Part shown: one piece after another, positions 1 through 9,224 of the stretch
How positions within the stretch are numbered: position 1 is the first letter of the stretch
Layout of the letters: each line of letters starts with the position of its first letter
NCBI GenBank assembly: GCA_002503055.1
Contig: DAQX01000008.1
Coordinates: 65,604 to 129,603 of the forward strand
Source of the DNA: Euryarchaeota archaeon UBA86
Lineage (GTDB): Archaea; Thermoplasmatota; Poseidoniia; Poseidoniales; Thalassarchaeaceae
Reading direction: 5' to 3'
DNA: 64,000 nt
The notes under the pieces: model-generated
Told to the model about the DNA's origin: nothing
The model's input: only the letters and a program-made list of their open reading frames with translations
Database searches by the model: none
Made by a program: the position numbers and the translations under genes

Positions 1-267
1 TCTGGCGGTGGAAGAAGAGATTCTCGTGGACATAAATCTAGCAAATCAAGAAATTTTGATAATCCAAATATGAAGCCTGGTGACTGGAATTGCCCGAAAT
101 GTAACAATCACAATTTTGCTAGAAGAGAAGTATGTAATCGCTGTGATACGAGGAAGCCGGTGGAAGGAAAGGGATCTAGGAAAACAAAGGGTAGGCAGCG
201 TAGACCCAATCCTAGAGACAAATGGAAACCGAGAAGGCAAGGTCGGGGCCGAAGAGATGGGCGCTGA
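1..267 (+). CDS. RG-rich protein with RanBP2-type zinc finger (5' partial)
   Basis: The frame is open from the first base of the window, so the gene probably begins upstream; the first in-frame ATG is at 70, just before the zinc finger. After a Gly/Arg/Ser-rich stretch, residues from the ATG read GDWNCPKCNNHNF and then CNRC. This gives the W-x-C-x2-C, internal Asn and C-x2-C pattern of RanBP2/ZnF-type fingers, which in other proteins bind single-stranded RNA or ubiquitin. The C-terminus is strongly basic (RRQGRGRRDGR), so a nucleic-acid-binding role is the likelier one. No enzymatic domain is visible in the part seen. The next gene on the same strand starts 41 bases downstream, so they may be co-transcribed. 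Family assignment of the finger is solid; the cellular role is inference. Confidence 0.72.
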   Translation, partial: SGGGRRDSRGHKSSKSRNFDNPNMKPGDWNCPKCNNHNFARREVCNRCDTRKPVEGKGSRKTKGRQRRPNPRDKWKPRRQGRGRRDGR

Positions 268-308
268 CCTACCCGAGCATTCATGCATCTAATGCCTTAG
301 CATCAGAC

Positions 309-1373
309 ATGGCCGATACTCCCGAGATGGTCTGGATAGATGCCTTGGAGGCTGAAGGCAGTGGCGACAGAGAGGGCGCTCTCGAGGCTGCCAAAAGAGT
401 GGTCGAGATGGACCCTGCGCATACTGATGGATGGATGGGAGTAGCTCGTTGGTCACTCCCGCCAGAAAGCAAGGGCCGCCAACAGATGCCAGAACTAGGG
501 CAGGCAGCCAAGTCGATGGCCGCTCTAAGGAAAGTAGTCGCGCTTGACCCAGAACCATTTGACCCATGGAAGTTAGGTGGGGTTTTGCTAGTCGATCACC
601 TAGGGATGCTGGAGCAAGGTTTGGCCTGGTGGCAACAGAGACGCGAGTTCGCGCCTTACGAAGTAGCCCCTATTATCGAACAGATTGGCATACTGGTCAG
701 AATGGGGCTATACGAAGAGTCCGCTACTTTACTTGAGCAATTGTACAGCGAGGGAATGGAAGCGACTACAAGTGACCAATTGACGCAAATGGAAGCCGTA
801 AACAGAATGGTTTCTAGGGCTGCCAAGATGGAAGAAGATGAGATCTTCAGGCCACAGAATCCCAAACACCCTCGATGGAGGGTTATTGAGAACATGAAGA
901 AGCGGAAGCCGATTACTCCGACATTCTTTCTGATTACCTTCGTCGCCCCCATTGTATTCCTCTTAGGCACAGTCGCGATGACCATGCTTGGAGGAACCAC
1001 TTGGGGCTTCATTGTGGTATTCGTATTCATTCTAGCATGTTTCATGGTTATCACCAGACTGGCTTCTGGCCTGCTGCACAAGCTTAACCGGCACGCTTTA
1101 GATTTAGATCGTGCAATAGATTACGAGACTACTTCGGGAAGAATCTGTATTCCCGAGGAAATCAGGTACAGCAAGTTGTACAATACAATGGTTGCAAACA
1201 GAGTCCCAGCATTGAATGAGAGATTGGAATTAATTGTCGAAGGTGGTGACAAAATGCCGATTAGATGGAAGCTTGAACTACCTGAATTCACAAAATTGGA
1301 TATTACACAGGAATACTCCGAAGATTCTGAAGAATGGTGGTCAGACTCTGAGATGGAGCCTCTGGACGATTAG
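309..1373 (+). CDS. TPR-like membrane protein, function unknown
   Basis: A 354-residue protein if the ATG at 309 is used. The frame is open to an ATG at 222, but that would overlap the zinc-finger gene and add an untypical stretch. Residues about 10-170 are helical with TPR-like spacing (GALEAAKRVVEMDPAHTDGW and a second similar unit around VVALDPEPFDPW). Two adjacent membrane helices follow at about residues 203-225 and 231-253, then a soluble acidic C-terminus ending EEWWSDSEMEPLDD. This suggests a cytoplasmic scaffold on a membrane hairpin. No catalytic motif is seen. Its stop codon overlaps the stop of the convergent ahcY gene by four bases. The gene is real by coding character, but the partner and role are unknown. 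Confidence 0.75.
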   Translation: MADTPEMVWIDALEAEGSGDREGALEAAKRVVEMDPAHTDGWMGVARWSLPPESKGRQQMPELGQAAKSMAALRKVVALDPEPFDPWKLGGVLLVDHLGMLEQGLAWWQQRREFAPYEVAPIIEQIGILVRMGLYEESATLLEQLYSEGMEATTSDQLTQMEAVNRMVSRAAKMEEDEIFRPQNPKHPRWRVIENMKKRKPITPTFFLITFVAPIVFLLGTVAMTMLGGTTWGFIVVFVFILACFMVITRLASGLLHKLNRHALDLDRAIDYETTSGRICIPEEIRYSKLYNTMVANRVPALNERLELIVEGGDKMPIRWKLELPEFTKLDITQEYSEDSEEWWSDSEMEPLDD

Positions 1374-2635
1374 GTCCCAGCGCTGAAGTCAGTCAGATAT
1401 GCCATCTGTTCAGGGGTCAACTCATCGATTGATACATCTGAGGTCTGTAACTTGAGAGCAGCCAACTCGGCATCCTGTTCGGGACTGATATCGTAAACTG
1501 TATTCTCGTATCCTGCACCCTCTTCAGCGAGTCTGCATAGGGCCAGGAATTGGTTGGCGAATGACATGTCCATCACCTCACTAGGATGACCCTCTGCTGC
1601 AGCTAGGTTGACCAATCGACCTTTTGCAAGCAAGTGAATAGTTCGGCCATCTTTCATCTCATATGCCTCATTATTATCTCTAATCTGAGTCGTACCTGCA
1701 GATGCATTCTCCAAGTCGGTTATGTTGATTTCGCAGTCATAGTGCCCGGTGTTGCAAACTATTGCTCCGTCTTTCATTGAATCAAAATGTCTGCTTACTA
1801 TTACATCCTTCATCCCAGTAGCAGTACAGAAGATATCGCCTAGAGTCGCGGCTTCATCCATGCGCATTACTCTGAAACCATCCATTACGGCTCTTAGGGC
1901 TGCGATTGGATTAATCTCAGTGACAATCACATTCGCGCCCATCCCTCGCGCCCTTACTGCTAACCCTCTACCACAGTGCCCATAGCCTGCAACGACGAAG
2001 TCTTTGCCCGCTAGGAGTACGCTAGTAGCTCTGATTATTCCGTCAATAGTTGATTGCCCTGTGCCGTGAACATTGTCGAAATCCCACTTAGTCTCGGCAT
2101 CATTGACTGCAATTACAGGATATAGTAACTCACCTGCATCGGCCATGGCCCTCAGGCGATGAACACCAGTTGTTGTCTCCTCTGTTCCTCCGGTAATTCC
2201 CTCGGCAAGTTCGGGGAATGAACTGTGAACACGGTAGATTAAGTCGGCTCCATCATCGAGTGTGAGAGTAGGTTTGAAGTCGAGTGTTCGATCGATACAT
2301 CTGTAGAAATCATCGGTTGACTGACCATGCCACGCATGTACTCCGTAACCCTCTCTAGCTAGCCAAGCAGCGACATCATCCTGAGTCGACAAGGGATTAC
2401 AACCGGACCAACTAATCTCGGCTCCTGCCGCAGAGATTGTCTCAATCAGGACTGCTGTCTCTTTAGTGACATGTAGGCATCCTGCCACCCTCTGGCCTTT
2501 CAGAGGGAGATTGTGTTCAGCCGACTCACGCAGTGCTGCTAGGGCGGGCATCCTACTGCGAGCCCATGCTACCTTCTTCTCTCCAGAGTCGGAGAGAGAG
2601 GAGTCGGCCACGGTGCTGTGCCCGGATACGTCCAT
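1370..2635 (-). CDS. ahcY: S-adenosylhomocysteine hydrolase
   Basis: Hydrolyses S-adenosylhomocysteine to adenosine and homocysteine, clearing the product that inhibits SAM-dependent methyltransferases; some archaeal members prefer S-inosylhomocysteine. Family signatures are clear: VNDAETKWDFDN with the catalytic Lys/Asp/Asn region at about residues 175-190, the NAD-binding loop GYGHCGRG near 215, and the C-terminal GRLVNLAAAEGHPSEVMDMS. The length of about 421 residues fits the archaeal form, which lacks the longer eukaryotic-type insertion. The frame is open to a TTG at 2665, but the ATG at 2635 is the more natural start and leaves about 55 bases after the preceding large gene for a promoter. 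It is convergent with the TPR-like gene and overlaps its stop codon. Cytoplasmic, probably tetrameric by family knowledge. Confidence 0.95.
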   Translation of the reverse strand: MDVSGHSTVADSSLSDSGEKKVAWARSRMPALAALRESAEHNLPLKGQRVAGCLHVTKETAVLIETISAAGAEISWSGCNPLSTQDDVAAWLAREGYGVHAWHGQSTDDFYRCIDRTLDFKPTLTLDDGADLIYRVHSSFPELAEGITGGTEETTTGVHRLRAMADAGELLYPVIAVNDAETKWDFDNVHGTGQSTIDGIIRATSVLLAGKDFVVAGYGHCGRGLAVRARGMGANVIVTEINPIAALRAVMDGFRVMRMDEAATLGDIFCTATGMKDVIVSRHFDSMKDGAIVCNTGHYDCEINITDLENASAGTTQIRDNNEAYEMKDGRTIHLLAKGRLVNLAAAEGHPSEVMDMSFANQFLALCRLAEEGAGYENTVYDISPEQDAELAALKLQTSDVSIDELTPEQMAYLTDFSAGT

Positions 2636-2690
2636 GGCTACCGCCCGATATTCCTTGCACTTCAAGTTGCGTCTAGGGGCCTAGATCGTT

Positions 2691-5600
2691 TCAGCCGCCG
2701 CCTTTACGTTGCTGCTCATAGTATGAGGCATAGTATTGCTCGGCATAGGTCCGAGCGGTCTGCTCGTCGTATCCTGAGGCAACCATCTGCTGGACATAGG
2801 CCTCAACTGGGTCCATCTCCTCAACGCCGCCAAACTGCTCGACGGTGTCTGTAGTGGAGTCATCCCTACCTCGGCCGCGCAACACCATCGTGGCTACAAC
2901 AACGAGTACCAAAAGCAGTACACCAGCGCCAGCGAAGATTAGCATGCTTGAGTCGCTTCCTTCTTCATCAGTATCCTGATCGGGCAAGACTGGGACTAGG
3001 GTGATTCCAATCTCCTGTTTGAGATCGTATCTACTACCGTCTCCCTCAATAATCCTAACATAGATAGTCGCTGCGACTCCTGTCTCCTGATAGAGGTCAG
3101 AGATATCCAGAGTCATCGTGAACTGTTCTCCGTCGGCCAAATTCTCAGTGTTGTTGAACTTGCCAATGGTCTTCTGAGTAGCCTTCTGAGTTGGAGTGTA
3201 ATCTAGTACATCTTCTGACAATGCGACTTGGATTACGACATCACTATTCTCGGCACCGGAGACTAAAGTACCAGAGATTGTCACCAACGAATCCTTCTGG
3301 TTATCATTCGGACCGGGATTACTGAACTGTACGATCGGCTCGTCGTCACCGAAGTCCTCACCGACGACGATGAAGTACATTCTGTGTTTCTCACTCTGCT
3401 TTCCTGCCTTATCATAGACAATCAGTTCGACTCTGATTTCGTTCTCGAGATTACCATCGGGGCTTGCCGTTAGGTTTCGGAATACATAGGTCCAGTCTTC
3501 ACCGCCAGCGGCTGCCGGAATCTGGAAGACATGCCCCTCTAGTGTTGGATCTGAGCTGTCCCATGGGTAGTCGAAGAAGACCTTCCACTCGTAGAGCTCT
3601 ATCCCGGTCGTTCCCTCAGGGGCATCCGGGTCGTAGCTCGCACTTGCATCGAACGAGATACTCAAATCTCCGGTGTCTGAAAGCCTGGCTCTGTAAATCG
3701 GCCAGTCAACACCAGCAACGGTCTTGGTGCCATCAAGAGTGACAAATTCACTACTGGTAGCATCTTCAACCATTACGGCGTCAGCCATTGGTCTGAACTC
3801 GTCGGCAAGAGTATCGTCTGTGACCAATCGGATGTAGGTCATCCTAGTGTGTCCATCCTCGTCGTGCAGATATAGAGTCAGTAACCACTCGGCACCGATT
3901 CTACAGTTGGTATCCGAAGTCGAGTCGCCGACACAGAAACTACCCAGAGTAGGTATGGATGGGTCAATTTGCTGAGTATGGCTGTATTCGCCAGCATCGA
4001 TTACCATGCCGTCCCAACCAGTAACAGAATCATTGTTTCCAGACTCTAGGGTCCAGTCCGCCACAATTCCCTCAACTGTGGTCGCGAAGTTGAAGTCAAG
4101 ATCTGAATTACTCTTGATGTACTTAGTAGCGTATGCACCGGTAACAGTATCAATCGATTGAGTCTCACCGTTGATAGTCAACTCAAAGCTCTCACCGGCG
4201 ATTCCGAAGTCATTCGGGTAAGGTGTGTGGTGGTATGCTAACATATTGGATAGTATGGGTATGGTCTCCCCTCCAAACTCCTCTGAGACACTTGGATTCT
4301 CAACATCGATAGTGGTTACAATTAGGCCACCAGCACCTCTGTTACACAACGATAACAGAGACTGGGATTCGTAGTCCGAGTCTCGTATCAGTGTGTGGAA
4401 GGTTCCGGTCGGGTCACTAATGCGGCCACCGCAGACCTGTGGGATTTGGGTCAGTTGAACTTGAGCCGTGTCTAAGCCTGCGAGTGCAACATGAGACCCG
4501 CCGTTGATTCCGCTGAATGCGATTGGATCGACATTGCTCAGAATCGGATGGAACTGATCAACGATGGTGATATTAGTGTGGAGGATTCTGTTATCCATTG
4601 TGAAATTCACTTGGTTCCTCATAGCTATGTCCATTCCGAATGGAAGCCTGTTAGGCTGGTATTCGTTACGATATGGGCCTAGGTGCATCTGTACTGTGCC
4701 GCCTCCGGTCATGTAGTCCTCAAGGGTCTCGGTCAGGCTGAGGCCGTCACTATCTCTGGTCTGGGCTAACATCTCGTAGTAGTCACCATAGTACACATTG
4801 TAATCAGTCTGCCAAGGTAGCAGGACCTTGTTGTAATGCTCAACCCAATCAGGAGTACCATAGGTATTCCAGTTCTGCATTCGCAACTGGGTGTATGTCA
4901 TTCCCATCGCATCGAGGTCCTTCTTGACACTCTGCAGACGGTTCTGATCAGTTGGATTCGAGAGAATGGCGACATCGATATTGTCGTAGAACAATATCTC
5001 GAAGAATCGGTCATTTCCGGATGGCTCAAGTGAACCGTCCTCTTGGGCTATCTGGGCGCTGAAACTGATGTTGTAGGTGTGACCGTCATACCAGGAACTG
5101 TATGGCGATGTCCAGTTGGCTTGCCCTCTTTGATGAGGTGCGAGGTCGAAAGGACCGTTCTCGCTTGCTTCCTCGTAAACGGTTTGTCCAGTATCCAAAT
5201 CAACGATCTTCATCGTCAGAGTGTACTCGCCAGCGATGACTCCGTTCAGTAGTGGAACAGCGAAGTCGTGGGCTGAGGCTCCACCTGGATTCGTAGAGTA
5301 GACGCACTCGTATGTGATATCTGACACGCACTCTAGAACATCAGGCTGTAGCAGAGTGATATCTGCGCTAGCGATGCTGAAGATAATGGAAGAGTGGTTG
5401 TTTGCAGTATTTACCTCGGTCTCATTGTACCAAGCAGTCAATGGGTCTGTGTTGTCAAATATCGTGGTCACATCAATCTTGTAGATTCCACTTTGGAAGT
5501 CATGGGTTCCGAGAGTAACGATGTCCTTCTCGGCCGCATCAAGTCCGTTCACATCGACTGTGTATGAGCCATCATCCTCGAAGGTGAACTGCTCTACTCT

Positions 5601-8600
5601 GATATTGTCGATTGCGAAACCGGCTAGACCCGCATTGCCGTTGACTCCATCGTCGTTGGACTGGAATCTCCAGGTGAGAGTGACCTCTGATCCAGCCATA
5701 GAGGTGCACTCATCTCTCCACTCCGAGGTGTCCGCACTGGTGCGGTTCAAGATAACGATATGAGTCATGTCAACTGTAACAGACTTCATGATATTCTCTG
5801 AGTCAAACCATACGACAGAATTGATGTTGTCAGAGTGGTCTCCAAAGTACTCTACTTCGTCATAGCCGTTCAAGTCGAAGTCCTCACAGCGGTGGAAGTT
5901 GGGATCTTCTGGGTTGGTGTTCTGAATACCGTTCTCGTTGAGATCGGTCCAAGTTCCGTAGACAACTCCTTCGAAATATTCGCCATCCTTAGTCCATGTA
6001 ATCTCTAGATTAGCAGCATCTCGGATAGCTAGAATATTGCCTCCACTGTCCTTGAGGTAGTCGCCTTCGGCGTAGTAATCGAATGTCAGGTAAGTGAAGT
6101 CTGCTCCGAACTGAGCCACAGGAATAGGGTCGAGTGTCATTGTCTCGTTCCAGTTGTCTCCATAGCCGTCACTAGGGTGACCTAGCCAGTAGGCATGGCT
6201 GTTGAAGATACCCACATTCTGAGGTAGCATATCATTGGATCCGGTAGAGTCGTCGATTCGGCTTCCATTTGAATTGCCATCATCTGTCCAAATTGGATCT
6301 ACTCCAGAGAAGTCCTCGATTGCAACCAAATCTGGTTCAGCATTCTGGATAAATGCCTCCAGTTGGAAGTCTGTTATGGTGTTGCCACAGTTCTCGGCCT
6401 TGACTCTGATATCACGATCTCCAGAAGCGTAACGTACTCCGTTCTCAAGATCGATCCAGTGTTCCTCGGCCAAACATGGGTCGAACAAGTTGTTAACGGT
6501 CAATTGGAATTTGATTTCATCGTTCAGGTCATCCATATTGGTAAATCCAGTTGGGCTGGTTAGCTCAGTCTTGACATAATAGGTTGTGTTGTCAATGAAA
6601 TCGGCTGTCAGGCTGACCTCCTCAGAGGCTCCAGCCGCGAAGTTGTTGAAGTTGAGTGTCTGACTTACAGTCTCAGAGGTCCCGAAGGTTACATCTCTCT
6701 TCCTGATGGTGATGTTGTCGAAAGCGAAACCGTCTAGACCGGTGTCCTGAGACGATCCTACAGGTCCTACCGAACCCATAAGTCCGCTTCGGAAGCGGAA
6801 TCTGATATCGATGACCTGTCCAGCGTACGGAGTCAAGTCAATGGATTCCAACTCGTTTGGATCTTCGGAGGTTCCGCCTCCCTCAGTGTAGTTGGTCCAG
6901 CCAGTTGCTGTGTTGGAGTAGAAGTTACCATTGTAGGTGTTGTATTCTGGATCAACGCCTTGGGCTAGAATACGGAACATTCTCTCATTGTCCCAGCCGC
7001 CGTTGAAGAATACTGACTCCCATCCATTACCGTCACTCCATACTTCGATACCACAGGAGTCTTCGTAGAGCCATCTCTCAACAACAGAATACTGTTCCGC
7101 TAGATATAGCTCAAAGAATGCTGCAGTGCACATCACAGAGAGATCCATGTATGCCGCATCAGCTCCGGTCAGGTCGACATTTTCGAGAATTAATGCCTCA
7201 TCCATATTGTTATAGTAGCCGGAGTTGTTCTCATCATTGCCGCCATAGTCCACACCTGCCCAATAGTAATTGGTCGGGTTACTGTCGGCCTCGTACCAAG
7301 AGACATTTTCTGTGGCTGCAGTTGAGTTTGTCTCGATGTGCCAAGAGGAAGCTCCTGTGCCATACATGCCGGTGTATGAGTGCTTGGAGAAAGCACAGTT
7401 AGAGCAGTTGGATGTATCTTCATTGCCCTCAAAATCGTTTGAGTAAACTACGGTGTCAGTCCCACCTAAGACCTCCTTAACTTCCAAATCAACATCAATT
7501 GACCCGCTTAGTGGATTCAGTCCAGTATTCTTCACTGTCACATTGACCCATCGAGTTCCCTCACCAATCTCGGCTTGGCCGGTAGAAGGATTGTATGCCG
7601 CAGGGGCGATTGTTACTCCTGTGATTCCGACATCCTCGTTATCTAGAGTCAGGACAGAGAGGAAGTCTCCCGCACCTGCCCAACCCTGGGTGTCCAGCCA
7701 CATCGCGTTATTCGCGAATCTGTATGAGTAGTCCTTCTGACCGATAATGATCTCATATGCGCTGTCGTCCCCTCCCGCGAGTTGCCCTGGAATGGCCATA
7801 GTTGGTCTGCGTCCGACATCGAATGACAAGGAGGAGAGGTAGCCAGGTCCATTTGGATTGGCTAGAACGATTTCGACCGAGTTGATTTCTCTCAAATTGT
7901 CAAGCAATAGATAGGTCTGATTCTGCGCGGATGAGTCCTGAACCCTTGTCAGAGTCAACTCAGTAGGTACGAAGAAGTCAACTTCTCCATCGTTATTCAC
8001 ATCAACGATGGTGATGTCTGCACCCAGATAGTCACCTAGGAAGACATAGTTTTGAGTGTTCCAACTGGTTCCTGACCTAGTGGCGTAAGAGATGTTGCCG
8101 GTGATTCCGTCTACAGCGGCAATCATGTCGATTTCGCCGTCGTCATCGGTGTCAGCAATATCCATTCCATATAGAGGATAGTTGTGCTCGGCGTCGAGTT
8201 TGAAATTGTGGATTCCTTGGGCTGTTGCATCAAGTGGGTTAGGATATGTCTTAGTCAGACAGTCGAATTCCAAGACAGTCATGTTGTCATAGTGTCCAAC
8301 CGATGTTCCAACGCCAGTGTTGTAAGGAGGAGTTCTGAGGAGCCAAAGGTCTAGGTCCTCACAGTCGCCAAGGCTACCACCTGGTAAACCGCTACCTTGT
8401 ACGGTCTCACCCCAATGGCCGAGCCGGATTTCCATATACATACCATTAGTTAGGGGAACTGGTACTGATTGCTGGTTGGTCAGCAGTGATGGATCAGTAC
8501 CTCTGTACACCTGGATGTACTGATTGGTTGCAGTTGCATCCATTGTAATGAGGATGATGTCGTCGTTGTCATCTTCGTCGATGTCTCCAACCTCCATACC

Positions 8601-9125
8601 TATGTGATATGGATTGGATACAGTAATCTCAGTGTCATCCCACTGATTCACGCGCTTTGAGCAATCTCCCCACATCGTAGTGAGGTTTCCTGGCCGTACG
8701 AAGCTCTCTCCAACGAATCTGATGTTCTCTTGGTAGTACACTAGATCATTCACATCGTCTCCGTCGATGTCCGCAACTTCAACATCGACAGAGTTCGCAG
8801 TGTCTACGAAACCGGCTCGCATAGAGTCGTTATTTGAGATGAATACATCCTGTCTGTCTGCGAAGTTGCCTGAGCCATCATTATACAGAACGGTGATGAA
8901 ATGTCCCATCTCGCTTACTGCAACGATATCGTTGTGGCCATCACAATTCAAATCGCCAACAGAAAGGTGTGAAGGGTCTCTCTGTACAGCGTATTGGGTG
9001 ATGTGAGAGGCACTCACTGCTGGCACTAAGGATACCATCAGAGAAGATAGCATTAACACGACTAGCATCAGGGCTGTGCGGGCCTCTTTGTTTCGGTTTC
9101 GGGCAGACTCAGACGTATGCAACAT
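2691..9125 (-). CDS. giant exported surface protein with FG-GAP repeats, MAM-like domains and C-terminal anchor
   Basis: 2144 residues. An N-terminal signal peptide (hydrophobic run ALMLVVLMLSSLMVSLVPAV, about residues 17-40) is followed by at least five FG-GAP/VCBS-like calcium motifs such as VGDLNCDGHNDIV, VADIDGDDVNDLV and IVDVNNDGEVDFF within about residues 50-420. Next come a CARDB-like segment (WVNVTVKNTGLNPLSG), two jelly-roll/MAM-like regions beginning near YSNDFEG, a flavodoxin- or GATase-like stretch (VAILSNPTDQNRLQSV) and a PKD-like domain (SASYDPDAPEG). One membrane helix lies about 65-85 residues from the end. The cytoplasmic tail carries DPVEAYVQQMVASGYDEQ followed by a Tyr-rich helix. 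Likely a cell-surface adhesin or substrate-binding protein; no catalytic motif was recognised. It is transcribed alone, with a TATA-like box upstream at 9150-9157. Confidence 0.88.
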   Translation of the reverse strand: MLHTSESARNRNKEARTALMLVVLMLSSLMVSLVPAVSASHITQYAVQRDPSHLSVGDLNCDGHNDIVAVSEMGHFITVLYNDGSGNFADRQDVFISNNDSMRAGFVDTANSVDVEVADIDGDDVNDLVYYQENIRFVGESFVRPGNLTTMWGDCSKRVNQWDDTEITVSNPYHIGMEVGDIDEDDNDDIILITMDATATNQYIQVYRGTDPSLLTNQQSVPVPLTNGMYMEIRLGHWGETVQGSGLPGGSLGDCEDLDLWLLRTPPYNTGVGTSVGHYDNMTVLEFDCLTKTYPNPLDATAQGIHNFKLDAEHNYPLYGMDIADTDDDGEIDMIAAVDGITGNISYATRSGTSWNTQNYVFLGDYLGADITIVDVNNDGEVDFFVPTELTLTRVQDSSAQNQTYLLLDNLREINSVEIVLANPNGPGYLSSLSFDVGRRPTMAIPGQLAGGDDSAYEIIIGQKDYSYRFANNAMWLDTQGWAGAGDFLSVLTLDNEDVGITGVTIAPAAYNPSTGQAEIGEGTRWVNVTVKNTGLNPLSGSIDVDLEVKEVLGGTDTVVYSNDFEGNEDTSNCSNCAFSKHSYTGMYGTGASSWHIETNSTAATENVSWYEADSNPTNYYWAGVDYGGNDENNSGYYNNMDEALILENVDLTGADAAYMDLSVMCTAAFFELYLAEQYSVVERWLYEDSCGIEVWSDGNGWESVFFNGGWDNERMFRILAQGVDPEYNTYNGNFYSNTATGWTNYTEGGGTSEDPNELESIDLTPYAGQVIDIRFRFRSGLMGSVGPVGSSQDTGLDGFAFDNITIRKRDVTFGTSETVSQTLNFNNFAAGASEEVSLTADFIDNTTYYVKTELTSPTGFTNMDDLNDEIKFQLTVNNLFDPCLAEEHWIDLENGVRYASGDRDIRVKAENCGNTITDFQLEAFIQNAEPDLVAIEDFSGVDPIWTDDGNSNGSRIDDSTGSNDMLPQNVGIFNSHAYWLGHPSDGYGDNWNETMTLDPIPVAQFGADFTYLTFDYYAEGDYLKDSGGNILAIRDAANLEITWTKDGEYFEGVVYGTWTDLNENGIQNTNPEDPNFHRCEDFDLNGYDEVEYFGDHSDNINSVVWFDSENIMKSVTVDMTHIVILNRTSADTSEWRDECTSMAGSEVTLTWRFQSNDDGVNGNAGLAGFAIDNIRVEQFTFEDDGSYTVDVNGLDAAEKDIVTLGTHDFQSGIYKIDVTTIFDNTDPLTAWYNETEVNTANNHSSIIFSIASADITLLQPDVLECVSDITYECVYSTNPGGASAHDFAVPLLNGVIAGEYTLTMKIVDLDTGQTVYEEASENGPFDLAPHQRGQANWTSPYSSWYDGHTYNISFSAQIAQEDGSLEPSGNDRFFEILFYDNIDVAILSNPTDQNRLQSVKKDLDAMGMTYTQLRMQNWNTYGTPDWVEHYNKVLLPWQTDYNVYYGDYYEMLAQTRDSDGLSLTETLEDYMTGGGTVQMHLGPYRNEYQPNRLPFGMDIAMRNQVNFTMDNRILHTNITIVDQFHPILSNVDPIAFSGINGGSHVALAGLDTAQVQLTQIPQVCGGRISDPTGTFHTLIRDSDYESQSLLSLCNRGAGGLIVTTIDVENPSVSEEFGGETIPILSNMLAYHHTPYPNDFGIAGESFELTINGETQSIDTVTGAYATKYIKSNSDLDFNFATTVEGIVADWTLESGNNDSVTGWDGMVIDAGEYSHTQQIDPSIPTLGSFCVGDSTSDTNCRIGAEWLLTLYLHDEDGHTRMTYIRLVTDDTLADEFRPMADAVMVEDATSSEFVTLDGTKTVAGVDWPIYRARLSDTGDLSISFDASASYDPDAPEGTTGIELYEWKVFFDYPWDSSDPTLEGHVFQIPAAAGGEDWTYVFRNLTASPDGNLENEIRVELIVYDKAGKQSEKHRMYFIVVGEDFGDDEPIVQFSNPGPNDNQKDSLVTISGTLVSGAENSDVVIQVALSEDVLDYTPTQKATQKTIGKFNNTENLADGEQFTMTLDISDLYQETGVAATIYVRIIEGDGSRYDLKQEIGITLVPVLPDQDTDEEGSDSSMLIFAGAGVLLLVLVVVATMVLRGRGRDDSTTDTVEQFGGVEEMDPVEAYVQQMVASGYDEQTARTYAEQYYASYYEQQRKGGG

Positions 9126-9149
9126 GCTCCCTCCGAGTTTCGGCCACCA

Positions 9150-9157
9150 CTTATGCC
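9150..9157 (-). promoter_or_regulatory. TATA-like box of the giant surface-protein gene
   Basis: Read on the minus strand the bases are GGCATAAG, lying 25-32 bases before the ATG at 9125. This is the spacing expected for an archaeal TATA box with transcription starting at or next to the start codon. No Shine-Dalgarno sequence precedes the ATG, which fits a leaderless mRNA. Assigned by eye only. Confidence 0.4.
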
Positions 9158-9177
9158 TTCGCCCCCGATGAGTTCGA

Positions 9178-9194
9178 CAACCCCTTTGGGGTTG
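9178..9194. repeat. perfect 7-bp inverted repeat with 3-base loop
   Basis: CAACCCC-TTT-GGGGTTG lies between the 3' end of the 221-residue gene (stop at 9225) and the start of the giant surface-protein gene (9125). It could act as an RNA hairpin ending the upstream transcript or as a protein-binding dyad just upstream of the TATA-like box at 9150-9157. There is no T-tract next to it. Confidence 0.6.
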
Positions 9195-9224
9195 AGTAGC
9201 AACTAAGGCGTTGAATACTCCTAC

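Noticed and set aside
2672..2685. Dyad TCTAGG-GG-CCTAGA between the giant gene's stop and ahcY
   Set aside because: The two-base spacer cannot form an RNA hairpin and six-base arms arise by chance; no other support as an operator.
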